20,437 nucleotides of DNA from Minisyncoccota bacterium (GTDB lineage Bacteria; Patescibacteriota; Minisyncoccia; Minisyncoccales; UBA5738): assembly GCA_025453415.1 (NCBI GenBank), contig JALOQL010000005.1, forward strand, positions 1-20,437, read 5' to 3'. Below the pieces are notes generated by a model that saw nothing but the letters and a program-made list of their open reading frames with translations, was not told the DNA's origin and did not search any database. Below are positions 1 through 6,833 of the stretch, one piece after another (position 1 is the first letter of the stretch; the number at the start of each line of letters is the position of its first letter). Position numbers and translations under genes: made by a program.

Positions 1-1
1 C

Positions 2-195
2 AACATCAGCGCCTCCCCCTACCACACCGGCAAACGGGAGCAACGAGAACGAATGCTGGCCACGCGCGCCTCGGACAACCTGGCCATAGTAGCCTATAAC
101 AACCTGGTGGGCGGACAAGATGAGCTGGTCTTTGACGGCGACAGCGTGGTATTTGACGAGAGAGGGCGCCTGATATGCCGGGGCCGGCAATTCGA
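2..195 (+). pseudogene. nadE: Fragment of glutamine-dependent NAD+ synthetase, glutaminase (nitrilase) domain
   Basis: An open plus-strand frame from base 2 reads NISASPYHTGKR, then MLATRASDN and NLVGGQDELVFDG. This block is characteristic of the N-terminal nitrilase-like glutaminase domain of glutamine-hydrolysing NAD synthetases, which supplies ammonia for NAD+ synthesis from deamido-NAD+. The similarity ends after RGRQFE near base 195. The frame stays open to 409, but the residues after that point are the antisense of a different gene. The fragment therefore lacks both its 5' part (outside the window) and everything after the domain middle, including the ATP-dependent synthetase domain. 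It is the only convincing plus-strand coding sequence here. I infer a chimeric contig end or a rearrangement breakpoint. The family call is from memory of conserved motifs. Confidence 0.7.
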
Positions 196-493
196 AATAG
201 CGGAGTATTTGGGGGGATGTGATGAAAAATGCCAGTCCGCTTGCCTTGGTTTTCCAAAAAAACGGGTCGCGCGCGAGGGCAAATCCCGGTTCAACGAATT
301 CCCGCGCGAAGGACTTTTCGCTGCCCCCGGCGATTATTTTGCGGGCAGCTTCTTTGAGCATATTCTCGAAGCGGATCCGGTCTTTCGCCCGACCGCTTTC
401 CGATTTTGAAAGCGGAAAATAAATCGAGACTGAAGGCGCGGAATTATCCTTTTCCAGCTGGGCGATATTTTTTTCTGTTATTTCAAGTTTCAT
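187..493 (-). CDS. N-terminal part of a baeRF-family (bacterial archaeo-eukaryotic release-factor-like) protein, truncated
   Basis: An ATG at 493-491 opens a minus-strand frame that stays open to the window edge. It reads VSIYFPL near residue 27, a charged helix with RIRFENMLKEA, then FFWKTKASGLAFFI and RYFELP. This order (SIYLP, helix with lKNLL, FW..q..GLAvF, yrLP) is the N-terminal pattern I know from the baeRF families, thought to be ribosome-associated eRF1-like proteins. The resemblance ends around base 187-200, where the sequence becomes the antisense of nadE, so the C-terminal two thirds are missing. The start lies 17 nt after the pcm stop with no Shine-Dalgarno, only an A-rich leader, so it is probably the last gene of the metK-pcm unit. 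The gene boundary on the left is unknown. Confidence 0.6.
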
Positions 494-510
494 GTTTTTG
501 TTTTTTTAAT

Positions 511-1146
511 TTAGCCGCTCTCGACAAGCGGCACGAAGGCAAAGCCTTCGAAATATTCATCAAAAAAACCGTTTTTATTCTTTTTCACGGTGCGTACGAT
601 GGCGCCTTGCACGGGCGCGACGATCACGCCGCCGATTTTCAATTGATGTTTCCAGGGTTCCGGTATTGCCAAGGCCGAGGCCGAGGCCAGAATGCGATCG
701 TAGGGAGCTTTTGCCGGCCAGCCAGCCGACCCATCGGCATTAACGCACGTTGCAATGCCGCTGTCGATAAAACCGTAGCGGCCAACGTTGCGCCGTCCGA
801 AATCCGCCAATTCGCGAATGCGCTCAATTCCGGTGATCCTGCCCTTGGTGTCGTTCTGCGTTACGATATGCGCCAGCAAGGCGGTGGTCCATCCCGAACC
901 GTAACCGATGTCGAGGATATTTTGACCCGGTTGCGGATCGAGCAGTTCCAGCATGAAGGCCACGACCGCGGGCTGGGAAATCGTCTGGCCCCAGCCGATC
1001 GGTATCGCTTGATCGAGTTCGGCGATCATTTTCCTTTGTTTGAGCGAGTCTGTCAAAAAATCCGCTCGTTTTATCGCGCGGAAAGCGGAAATTATCCTTT
1101 CGGTCCTTAAATAACCGGCGTTGATCAAATCGTCGATTAATGCCAT
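511..1146 (-). CDS. pcm: Protein-L-isoaspartate O-methyltransferase
   Basis: This 211-residue protein is full length for the family, which uses SAM to methylate isoaspartyl residues and start their repair to aspartate in aged proteins; it acts in the cytoplasm. Visible signatures are GWGQTISQP (residues 51-59), the family hallmark, SAM-binding motif I as NILDIGYGSGWTTALL (76-91), an acidic post-I residue in GIERI, and APYDRILASASA followed by IPEPWKHQLKIGG. The ATG at 1146 is the first in frame and has no recognisable Shine-Dalgarno. The gene lies about 60 bp downstream of metK, which makes its cosubstrate, with a terminator-like hairpin ending only 11 nt before its start. That suggests co-transcription by read-through. 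The call is secure. Confidence 0.93.
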   Translation of the reverse strand: MALIDDLINAGYLRTERIISAFRAIKRADFLTDSLKQRKMIAELDQAIPIGWGQTISQPAVVAFMLELLDPQPGQNILDIGYGSGWTTALLAHIVTQNDTKGRITGIERIRELADFGRRNVGRYGFIDSGIATCVNADGSAGWPAKAPYDRILASASALAIPEPWKHQLKIGGVIVAPVQGAIVRTVKKNKNGFFDEYFEGFAFVPLVESG

Positions 1147-1156
1147 ATGATGGTTG

Positions 1157-1185
1157 CTAAAAACTGCGGTCCGTAGCCGCAGTTT
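1157..1185 (-). terminator. Rho-independent terminator-like hairpin after metK
   Basis: On the minus strand AAACTGCGG and CCGCAGTTT form a perfect 9-bp stem around a 7-nt loop (CTACGGA), followed by a run of five T including the stem end. It starts 23 nt after the metK stop codon. Because the pcm ATG begins 11 nt later, it may act as a partial, intra-operon attenuator rather than a full stop. Confidence 0.8.
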
Positions 1186-1208
1186 ATCAGCTGTCGATTA
1201 AAATATCG

Positions 1209-2150
1209 TTACTTCCAGGAGAATTCCCGACCAAAGTGACCCCAAGCCGCGGTTTGGGCGAATTTTACCTTTTCCAATTCCAGAAATTCATAAATACCTT
1301 TAGGGGACAGATCGTATCCTTCGATCTTCTCGGAAATGCCGTCGATTTCGGCCACGGCCATTACCGGCTCCTTTTTGCCGATCGCGTAGGCGAGCTTGGT
1401 GCGTACTGCTTTGGCGCCTTTTTTTTGCAAAATATCCACGGCGACCCGGCGCGCCATATAGGCGCCCGACCGGTCCACCTTGGTGAAGTCCTTGCCCGAA
1501 AACGAACCGCCGCCGATCCCGGTTTCCGGACCGTAGTTGTCGATGACGATCTTGCGGCCCGAAAGCCCCGAATCGGCGTCGAATCCGCCCATTTCCCACT
1601 CGCCGGCCGGATTTATCAGGTATTCCTGGGCTGAAATGATCGATTTTACCAGCGGCAGGAGTTCGGAATTATTTGTTTTTTGGAAACTGGCCACGACCGT
1701 GGTAATGACGCCGTCCTCGACCGTTACTTGAGTTTTGCCGTCGTAGGGAAACTTTTCATAAATCTTTTTGCAAAGATTGCGCGCCAGTTCGTATTCGAGC
1801 GGCATGAAATTCGGAGTTTCAGATGTCGCGTAGCCGATCATGATGCCCTGGTCGCCGGCTCCGCCGATGTCCACCCCCTGGGCGATAAACGGGCTTTGCT
1901 GAGTAACGTAAATATGGGTTTGGTATTCCTGGCCCAATATGCCCTTAATTACCGAGTTGATATCCACTTTCGCGTTGCTGGTGACTTCGCCGCTGATCGT
2001 GATATTGTTGTGGCCTCCCAGAAGTTCCAAAGCCACCCGGCTTTTTGAGTCCTGAGCCAGAAACTCGTCCAAAAGGCTATCTGCCAAAAAATCGCACATC
2101 TTATCGGGATGCTTGGCGCTCACGAACTCGCATGTTTTGATGCTTTTCAT
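1209..2150 (-). CDS. metK: S-adenosylmethionine synthetase (methionine adenosyltransferase), short form
   Basis: The enzyme makes SAM from ATP and methionine in the cytoplasm. Family motifs are present in order: HPDK at 14-17 (normally EGHPDK, here SAKHPDK), GGAGDQGIMIGYA at 96-108, GGFDADSGLSGRK near 188-200, the phosphate-binding loop GGGSFSGKDFTKVDRSGAY at 213-231, LAYAIGKKEPV, and a C-terminal GHFGR. At 313 residues it is much shorter than the usual 380-400. The shortening appears spread over the N-terminal region and linkers rather than being a truncation, because both ends match. The ATG at 2150 follows a SAM-I-type riboswitch and its terminator, so expression is probably switched off by SAM. 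pcm, a SAM-dependent enzyme, lies downstream. The start is preceded by an A-rich stretch without a clear Shine-Dalgarno. Confidence 0.95.
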   Translation of the reverse strand: MKSIKTCEFVSAKHPDKMCDFLADSLLDEFLAQDSKSRVALELLGGHNNITISGEVTSNAKVDINSVIKGILGQEYQTHIYVTQQSPFIAQGVDIGGAGDQGIMIGYATSETPNFMPLEYELARNLCKKIYEKFPYDGKTQVTVEDGVITTVVASFQKTNNSELLPLVKSIISAQEYLINPAGEWEMGGFDADSGLSGRKIVIDNYGPETGIGGGSFSGKDFTKVDRSGAYMARRVAVDILQKKGAKAVRTKLAYAIGKKEPVMAVAEIDGISEKIEGYDLSPKGIYEFLELEKVKFAQTAAWGHFGREFSWK

Positions 2151-2190
2151 GTTTTTTCCGTTGCCTTTTTCGTGCTACGGCATTATTAAT

Positions 2191-2215
2191 AAAAACTTTT
2201 CCCTTGCGGGAAAAG
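2191..2215 (-). terminator. Terminator of the metK riboswitch expression platform
   Basis: On the minus strand CTTTTCCC and GGGAAAAG form a perfect 8-bp stem with loop GCAA, followed directly by TTTTT. It lies between the riboswitch aptamer and metK. The upstream GGGAAAG (2244-2238), overlapping the 3' side of the aptamer, can pair with the same CTTTTCCC arm, with a second AAATA/TATTT pairing inside. This gives a competing antiterminator over 2208-2244. Confidence 0.85.
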
Positions 2216-2340
2216 CTAAATAGTCGCGATTATTTATCTTTCCCTTCACGGGTTGGATGGGGCACCGTTCCTTCCGTTGCGTCGGGATGGTTGCCAGCGG
2301 TTCATTGAGCCAAAACTCTCCCCGCTTTCTTGATATTTTT
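2216..2340 (-). promoter_or_regulatory. SAM-I type (S-box) riboswitch upstream of metK
   Basis: The minus-strand leader contains the S-box landmarks in the right order: TATCAAGAAAGCGG at the 5' side, GAGAGTTTTGGCTC then ATGAACCGCTGGCAACC, a short third stem, GGTGCCCCATCC, a CCC/GGG P4 hairpin, and a closing GATA that pairs with TATC as P1. P2 can be drawn as AGCGG with CCGCT (2326-2322 and 2300-2296). TTGG in the P2 loop can meet CCAA before P4 as the pseudoknot. S-box riboswitches bind SAM and usually stop transcription of SAM or methionine genes. Here the next gene is metK, and a terminator/antiterminator pair follows the aptamer. Identification is by eye from the consensus. Confidence 0.9.
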
Positions 2341-2351
2341 CTAACATCTAA

Positions 2352-2360
2352 AATATAGCA
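2352..2360 (-). promoter_or_regulatory. Extended -10 promoter for the metK riboswitch transcript
   Basis: TGCTATATT on the minus strand fits an extended -10 element (TGnTATAAT). It lies so that transcription would start just before the riboswitch P1 stem. No convincing -35 hexamer is present, which is usual for extended -10 promoters. It lies within the 35 bp after the DUF2207 stop codon. Confidence 0.5.
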
Positions 2361-2374
2361 CAATTCCAAAAATG

Positions 2375-4111
2375 CTACCACCCGCCGCCGCCTCCGCCGC
2401 CTCCTCCTCCGCCGGAAACTCCTGAACCATGCGCCCCTGATGCTGTCCCGGCACTGGCGGCGATTCCGGCGGATACCGCCGTCATGCCGCTCGCGAAGCT
2501 GTCGGCATTAAAGTTCGCAACCGAGGATCCTATATACCAAGCCGGATGATAAGCGGCAAAATACTCTTTACCGTAAATTTCCTCCATTTTTTTTGCCCAC
2601 AGCTTGGCAATCCCAAAAACGATGGCATACGGCAGAAATTTCTCGAAAATGTTCTCTTTTTCATAAAATTGGCTGCGATATTTTTCGGCGGTTTCCATAT
2701 AAAGGCGGAAACCTTTGACACGCCAGTTCAGCAGGGCGCCTTTTTGGGTGCGTTTGGGCATTACCAGGCCAAAAACGAGCAAGATGGCCGCGGACAGACC
2801 CAACGCTCCGGCCAGATAAAATTCGCCGATGCCGATCGCCACGCACATTGCGATCAGTGTCGTGCCGGCGATCGCGAGCAGCACGGCGCGGAACGTGAAC
2901 CCGCTTTGATGGACGAGTTCTTTAGCCTTCAGCGACTCCGCGACGGCCTTTTTGATGCTTGGCAGAACGGTATAGAATCTATTCTTGAGTTCCGATAATT
3001 TTATCTCGCTGCCGTTCTTGAAAATCTCGTCGGCCAGCATTTTTGCGGCCGGGTCAAGCTTCAGGAATTCGGCATCCGGCGCGGTTTGGATCAATTTGAA
3101 GTCAGACGCGCCAAGGGACCAATGTTTTTCAACTTCTTCGATGGATAAGTATTTTTTTACCGCAAGGTTGATAATCGCGGCGGAAATGAATTTGTCGGCA
3201 AAATAGCCTTCGTTGGCCAGCAAGCCCAGTTCCATGGGGGTAAGGCTTTCTGGGATCTCGAATTCCGGAATTATCGTTTTATCGACCCGCGGGTCTTTGC
3301 CGTATTTTACCCACACCCAAAGCGCCGCGGCCAACGCAAACAGCGGCAGGACGAACCATAGCCAGTCGCCGTATTTCTCCCAGAATCCGGGCGCGTAAGG
3401 GGTCACGATGCCTTTCGGAAAAGTGACCGAGGCCGTGACGCCCTGCCCGGGCGCTAGAGTGCCGTTGGCGGCCACGTGAAGTATGTTGCCGAGCCATTCG
3501 AAATAAGCCAGGCGGTTGCTTTTTTCGCCATCCGGGCCGCTGTAGATGTAGGTCTCGGTATTATCCTTGGCTACGCCTTGCGGGAAGATGACGCGCGCGT
3601 CGAATCGGTCAACCTCGATATCCCAGAAATTACCCGACAGGTTCCAATAAAATTCGTCGACGCCGTTGCCCGAGCGGATCGCGTTTTTTACGGCATAAGT
3701 GATGCGATAGCGGTTCTCCCCGGTGACGTTCCGGGCCGGGTCGCCGATCTGCCAGCCCACGGTATGGCGGAAATTATCGATCTTAACCGAATAATCAAGT
3801 TCATTGCCGTCAAAATCGGTGATGGAAATCAGCGATACCGTGGTTTTTATCGTTCCCTTCTCGGTCCGGGTTTGCGTGGGCACCACCCGAAAAATGCCGT
3901 GTTTTCCCGGCAGGTCGTCGCAATCGGCAATTATCGATTCGGTAATGACCAGCGACGAATCGCTTTGCACTTCGATCACCGTCTTGAAATCCCTGATTAT
4001 CCAGTCGGTGATATCGGTGGCGTTTTGCGCCTGCGCCGCCAGCGGGAAAAAAGATAGAAAATATGCCGCCGACAAAACCAGCCGCCACAAGTTATGATTT
4101 GGGAATTTCAT
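2375..4111 (-). CDS. DUF2207 family membrane protein with Gly-rich C-terminal tail
   Basis: This 578-residue protein begins with a signal peptide (MKFPNHNLWRL, hydrophobic core, cleavage near AQA) and continues with an exported domain (about 30-245) containing ITDWIIRDFKTVIEVQSD and a W-rich DEFYWNLSGNFWDIEV. A membrane segment follows at about 249-269, then a cytoplasmic domain, a pair of membrane segments (about 406-450), FEKFLPYAIVFGIAKLW, and a tail of eleven glycines ending in W. This layout is that of DUF2207 proteins, whose function is unknown. I chose the ATG at 4111 because it starts directly at the signal peptide; upstream TTG/ATG codons add a non-signal leader. The gene overlaps the 3' end of the metallopeptidase-like gene by 20 bp, so the two are translationally linked. 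No terminator is visible before the metK promoter. Confidence 0.85.
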   Translation of the reverse strand: MKFPNHNLWRLVLSAAYFLSFFPLAAQAQNATDITDWIIRDFKTVIEVQSDSSLVITESIIADCDDLPGKHGIFRVVPTQTRTEKGTIKTTVSLISITDFDGNELDYSVKIDNFRHTVGWQIGDPARNVTGENRYRITYAVKNAIRSGNGVDEFYWNLSGNFWDIEVDRFDARVIFPQGVAKDNTETYIYSGPDGEKSNRLAYFEWLGNILHVAANGTLAPGQGVTASVTFPKGIVTPYAPGFWEKYGDWLWFVLPLFALAAALWVWVKYGKDPRVDKTIIPEFEIPESLTPMELGLLANEGYFADKFISAAIINLAVKKYLSIEEVEKHWSLGASDFKLIQTAPDAEFLKLDPAAKMLADEIFKNGSEIKLSELKNRFYTVLPSIKKAVAESLKAKELVHQSGFTFRAVLLAIAGTTLIAMCVAIGIGEFYLAGALGLSAAILLVFGLVMPKRTQKGALLNWRVKGFRLYMETAEKYRSQFYEKENIFEKFLPYAIVFGIAKLWAKKMEEIYGKEYFAAYHPAWYIGSSVANFNADSFASGMTAVSAGIAASAGTASGAHGSGVSGGGGGGGGGGGW

Positions 4112-5237
4112 AGCGCAGATTATTGCTTTCAATGTACAACTTCGTGTCATCGATGGCAATCCGGCCGCGGGCGGCCAGGATTGAGAAAATCTTTTCGTTC
4201 AGTTCCTTCAACGCCTTGGAACCTTCGTTTTTTTTGACGCCAAGCTTCGAGAGAAGCAAGGCGACATCATCGTCTTTTTTGAGGTTCTGGGCCAGATAAA
4301 CCGCAAGCGGGCTGTAGGCCATGTTGCGGTTGTAGGCCAGGATCATGGTTGCGGTTTCATCAAGTTCTTTTATCCACCCGCTTTTTGGCAGGTCGATTTC
4401 GTTTAACCTGCCCTGCAACATCAGTGTATCGGCTTTTTTGACGAATTTCCGGCCGCGTTTCATGGCCTCAGCTATGCCGTCAATCCCGAATTCACGGTAA
4501 AAAACGCAACCTTGCCGTAGCCAGTCGACATAAAGCTCCCAGCGTAATTCCCTGACCGGCAAACGCATCCGTTTGTTTATCATATTGTTGAGCGCCGCGT
4601 CATAGCCTAACAGTTGGCCGCATAAATATATTTCACCGAACAATTGCGTGAATCCTTCTTCCAAGCCGCGCGCCAGGTAATTGCTATCTTTAAAACTGAC
4701 GACATTATGGATGATTTCGTGCGCCAAGATGAAAATTGAGATCAGTGGTTTTAGGTTCTGTCTTTTTAAATATACGCCTTGCTCCAAGCCAAACATCTCA
4801 TGGTCGGCATCGTCAAAATTGGTACCGTTCGTGCCGATCTTGTCGAAAAAATCGTATGGCTTGGGAAAATGATCGACGATGAACAACGATCGGTCATATT
4901 TGATGCCGAAATCGGCAAGCAGCTCTTGGAGCTTGGCCAGGCTCCCGTTAAGTTCGATTTCGACCTCCAAATTTAAATTCAAACGCTTGATCGCGGCGAC
5001 AACGGCGCGCAGATCCCGCCGGGCCAAAATCGCCAAAGCTTCTTTTTGGCCAATCCCCGCGACAGGTTCTTCTTTTTGCAGCTCATCGATTTTTTTTAAT
5101 ACCGCCGCGCCGTCGAAATCGAGCGCCGCGAAATCTTTTTTGAAGTAATCGCAAAAATCATCGACATTGGCCCAATTGCCGCGCGTCAAATATGCGCCGG
5201 CGCGGAAAATATCGAAACCGTTTGGTTTTCTTTTCAT
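4092..5237 (-). CDS. HExxH metallopeptidase-like protein of unknown family
   Basis: The 381-residue protein carries LAHEIIHNVV with the zinc-binding HEIIH at residues 173-177. GLEEGFTQLFGE follows at about 191-202, where a glutamate could be the third zinc ligand, the arrangement of gluzincin-type metallopeptidases. The N-terminal third is charged and helical with a possible small helical domain; the C-terminal 150 residues are helical and unassigned. No signal peptide or membrane segment is seen, so it is probably cytoplasmic. I do not recognise the family beyond the motif. Its ATG overlaps the EamA stop codon (ATGA, 4 bp) and its 3' end overlaps the DUF2207 start, so it is the centre of a tightly coupled operon. 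A peptidase role acting on, or regulating, the neighbouring membrane protein is only a guess. Confidence 0.7.
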   Translation of the reverse strand: MKRKPNGFDIFRAGAYLTRGNWANVDDFCDYFKKDFAALDFDGAAVLKKIDELQKEEPVAGIGQKEALAILARRDLRAVVAAIKRLNLNLEVEIELNGSLAKLQELLADFGIKYDRSLFIVDHFPKPYDFFDKIGTNGTNFDDADHEMFGLEQGVYLKRQNLKPLISIFILAHEIIHNVVSFKDSNYLARGLEEGFTQLFGEIYLCGQLLGYDAALNNMINKRMRLPVRELRWELYVDWLRQGCVFYREFGIDGIAEAMKRGRKFVKKADTLMLQGRLNEIDLPKSGWIKELDETATMILAYNRNMAYSPLAVYLAQNLKKDDDVALLLSKLGVKKNEGSKALKELNEKIFSILAARGRIAIDDTKLYIESNNLRYEIPKS

Positions 5238-6091
5238 ATTTTTGATTTTACCGCAAAAATACTCGCCGCCATAACCAAAAACCCGCCCGCAAGCTGAATC
5301 GGCGACATCGATTCGCCCAGTAGAGGCACGGCCAGCAGAAGGACGATAAACGGCGTCAGGCTCATGAACGACGCCACCATTGCCGCCGAGGCGTATTTAT
5401 ACGCGATAAATCGTATTGAATTCAAAACCAAATACAAAAATACCAGCGAAAAAACCAGTAAAATATTGTTTACCGCGATCGTGTGTCCAAGATACAACGC
5501 CAACCCGGCTTCGGGCAAAGCCGCACCAACCGCCGTGGCCGAAACCACGAACATCGGTTTCATCCTGGCCGTGGCCATTTTACCCAGAATCGTGTTGCCA
5601 AAAGAGATTAGCGCCGCGTCAAGTATCGTCAGCGCGTCGCCAATCCCGATCGAAATGCTTTGCCCGCCGGTCGTTAAGAGCCAGGCGCCGCCAACGATCA
5701 CGGCCGCGATGGCGATCTTTCTCCGGGTGAGCTTTTCGGCCAAAAACGCGGCCGCGAAAACAAACGTGAATAAAACCGCCGTGCGCGTCAGGAAGGAATA
5801 ATTGATCGCCGGGGTGTATTTGATCGCAAGCATGTCAATCAGTGTTTGGGTGATGCTGCTGACCAAAACAATCCCCGCGAGGATCGAATAATCGCGTTTT
5901 TCCAAAGAACGTATCTGGTTTTTGTTGTTTGCCAATATCGCCAGCCAGAAGGGCAATCCGATGACCACGTTCCAAAACATTACCGATTAAACGTTCTCGC
6001 CGCTGTTTAAAATGAACTTTAATAAAATAATGCTTAGTGCCCACAGTATCGCCGCCGAAAAAGAGTAAATTATGCCTCTGTTGATAGCCAT
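5234..6091 (-). pseudogene. EamA/DMT-family transporter interrupted by an in-frame TAA
   Basis: The main open part (ATG 5980 to 5234, 248 residues) has nine hydrophobic segments and the two-repeat layout of EamA drug/metabolite transporters, including ARMKPMFVVSA and a final LAGGFLVMAASIFAVKSK. It lacks the first helix. That helix lies directly upstream in the same frame: ATG at 6091 gives MAINRGIIYSFSAAILWALS and runs 34 codons to NSGENV, then TAA (5989-5987), then SV and the 5980 ATG. One base change restores an intact gene of about 285 residues, normal for the family. The missing codon may have been TTA. The ATG at 6091 sits 2 nt after the C39 peptidase stop, as expected of an operon gene. 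It could be a true nonsense mutation, a sequencing error, or translation restarting at 5980. Confidence 0.8.
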
Positions 6092-6093
6092 GG

Positions 6094-6782
6094 TCATTTC
6101 CAAATTTCCAATATAGTGCAGTCAAAAGTGGCTTCCGCCAAAAACATCGCTTCGATGAGGCGGTCGGATTTTACGCGATAACGGCCGGTTTTGCTCAACG
6201 GGATGGTGTGGTACGGGTCGATGACGGAAAATTCGTCCTTGCCGCCGTCGTAGCCGTTAATCACCACGAAATGTCCGTAACGGTATCCCAGATCTGGCAA
6301 GAACGGCCGCTTGTCGTTGCCATAAAGATAGGTGGCGCACAGTCCGACGATAACCGGACGTGAGGCGATTTTTTTCGCCAGCATTTCCTGGGAAAGCGGC
6401 GTGAATTCGATCGTTCCACCGCTTCGAGGTAATCAGCAAAACCATTGATCGCGACCTTCAGATGATTGTTCGTAGTTTTTGGCTCGAATTCCCGCAAATT
6501 ATTTATCAGGTCGGGATTGGGCAATTTTTGCCAGGTCGGGTCAAAAATGTACAGATTTTGGGGAGAAATTCTTGTCTGGTAGCCGTAATCCATTGCCAAT
6601 TTTCCCATCATGCTGTCGTAAACGCCGATATCCGGTTTTATTTCCAGCCGCTTTCCGATATCCTCCGGATTTTTCGCGTCGCCAAAAAAGCTTAAAAGCG
6701 ATGTCAACGCAAAGGGGCCGCAATTGAATTCGGTCGTTTGTTCGTATCTTTTAACTTTATGCGATATCTCTAAATTTTTCAT
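6094..6782 (-). pseudogene. C39-like (papain-fold) cysteine peptidase, frameshifted
   Basis: The first part, from ATG 6782, reads YEQTTEFNCGPFALTSLL, with catalytic Cys21 and the oxyanion Gln15 six residues before it. The second part, in another frame, reads PVIVGLCATYLYGN, GHFVVINGYDGG and SVIDPYH, giving the catalytic His and a following Asp. Together they match C39-like (Peptidase_C39_2 type) domains. The frames switch near 6419-6421. Adding one G to the minus-strand GCGGTGG would give YLEAGGTIEFTPLSQEML, which continues smoothly. No signal peptide is present. C39 domains process leader peptides of exported peptides when fused to ABC transporters; here the domain stands alone, with an ABC exporter gene just upstream. 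Whether that is a functional link is unknown. A sequencing indel in a G run is possible. Confidence 0.8.
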
Positions 6783-6790
6783 ATTGCCTA

Positions 6791-6799
6791 ATTCTAGCA
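6791..6799 (-). promoter_or_regulatory. Possible extended -10 promoter for the C39 peptidase operon
   Basis: TGCTAGAAT on the minus strand matches an extended -10 element and ends only 8 nt before the ATG at 6782, so the message would be nearly leaderless. It sits in the 51-bp gap after the ABC transporter stop. The same gap holds GCCTAA/TTAGGC arms that could form a weak hairpin. No -35 element is clear. Confidence 0.35.
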
Positions 6800-6833
6800 A
6801 AAAACCGCTTTTTAGGCGATCTTTTGGGGTGAA

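Noticed and set aside
195..409. Continuation of the nadE frame after RGRQFE
   Set aside because: It is the antisense of the baeRF-like N-terminus and has no NAD synthetase features.
406..1110. 234-codon plus-strand open frame
   Set aside because: It is antisense to pcm, which has all family motifs; no start signal or similarity is seen.
2175..2381. Open minus-strand frame of 68 codons between DUF2207 and metK
   Set aside because: It covers the riboswitch and terminator, overlaps the DUF2207 stop and resembles no protein; RNA structure explains the region.
5987..5989. Alternative genetic code or stop read-through at the TAA
   Set aside because: TAA ends many intact genes here (metK, pcm, ABC exporter), and known recoding in this group concerns TGA, so a local mutation or error is simpler.
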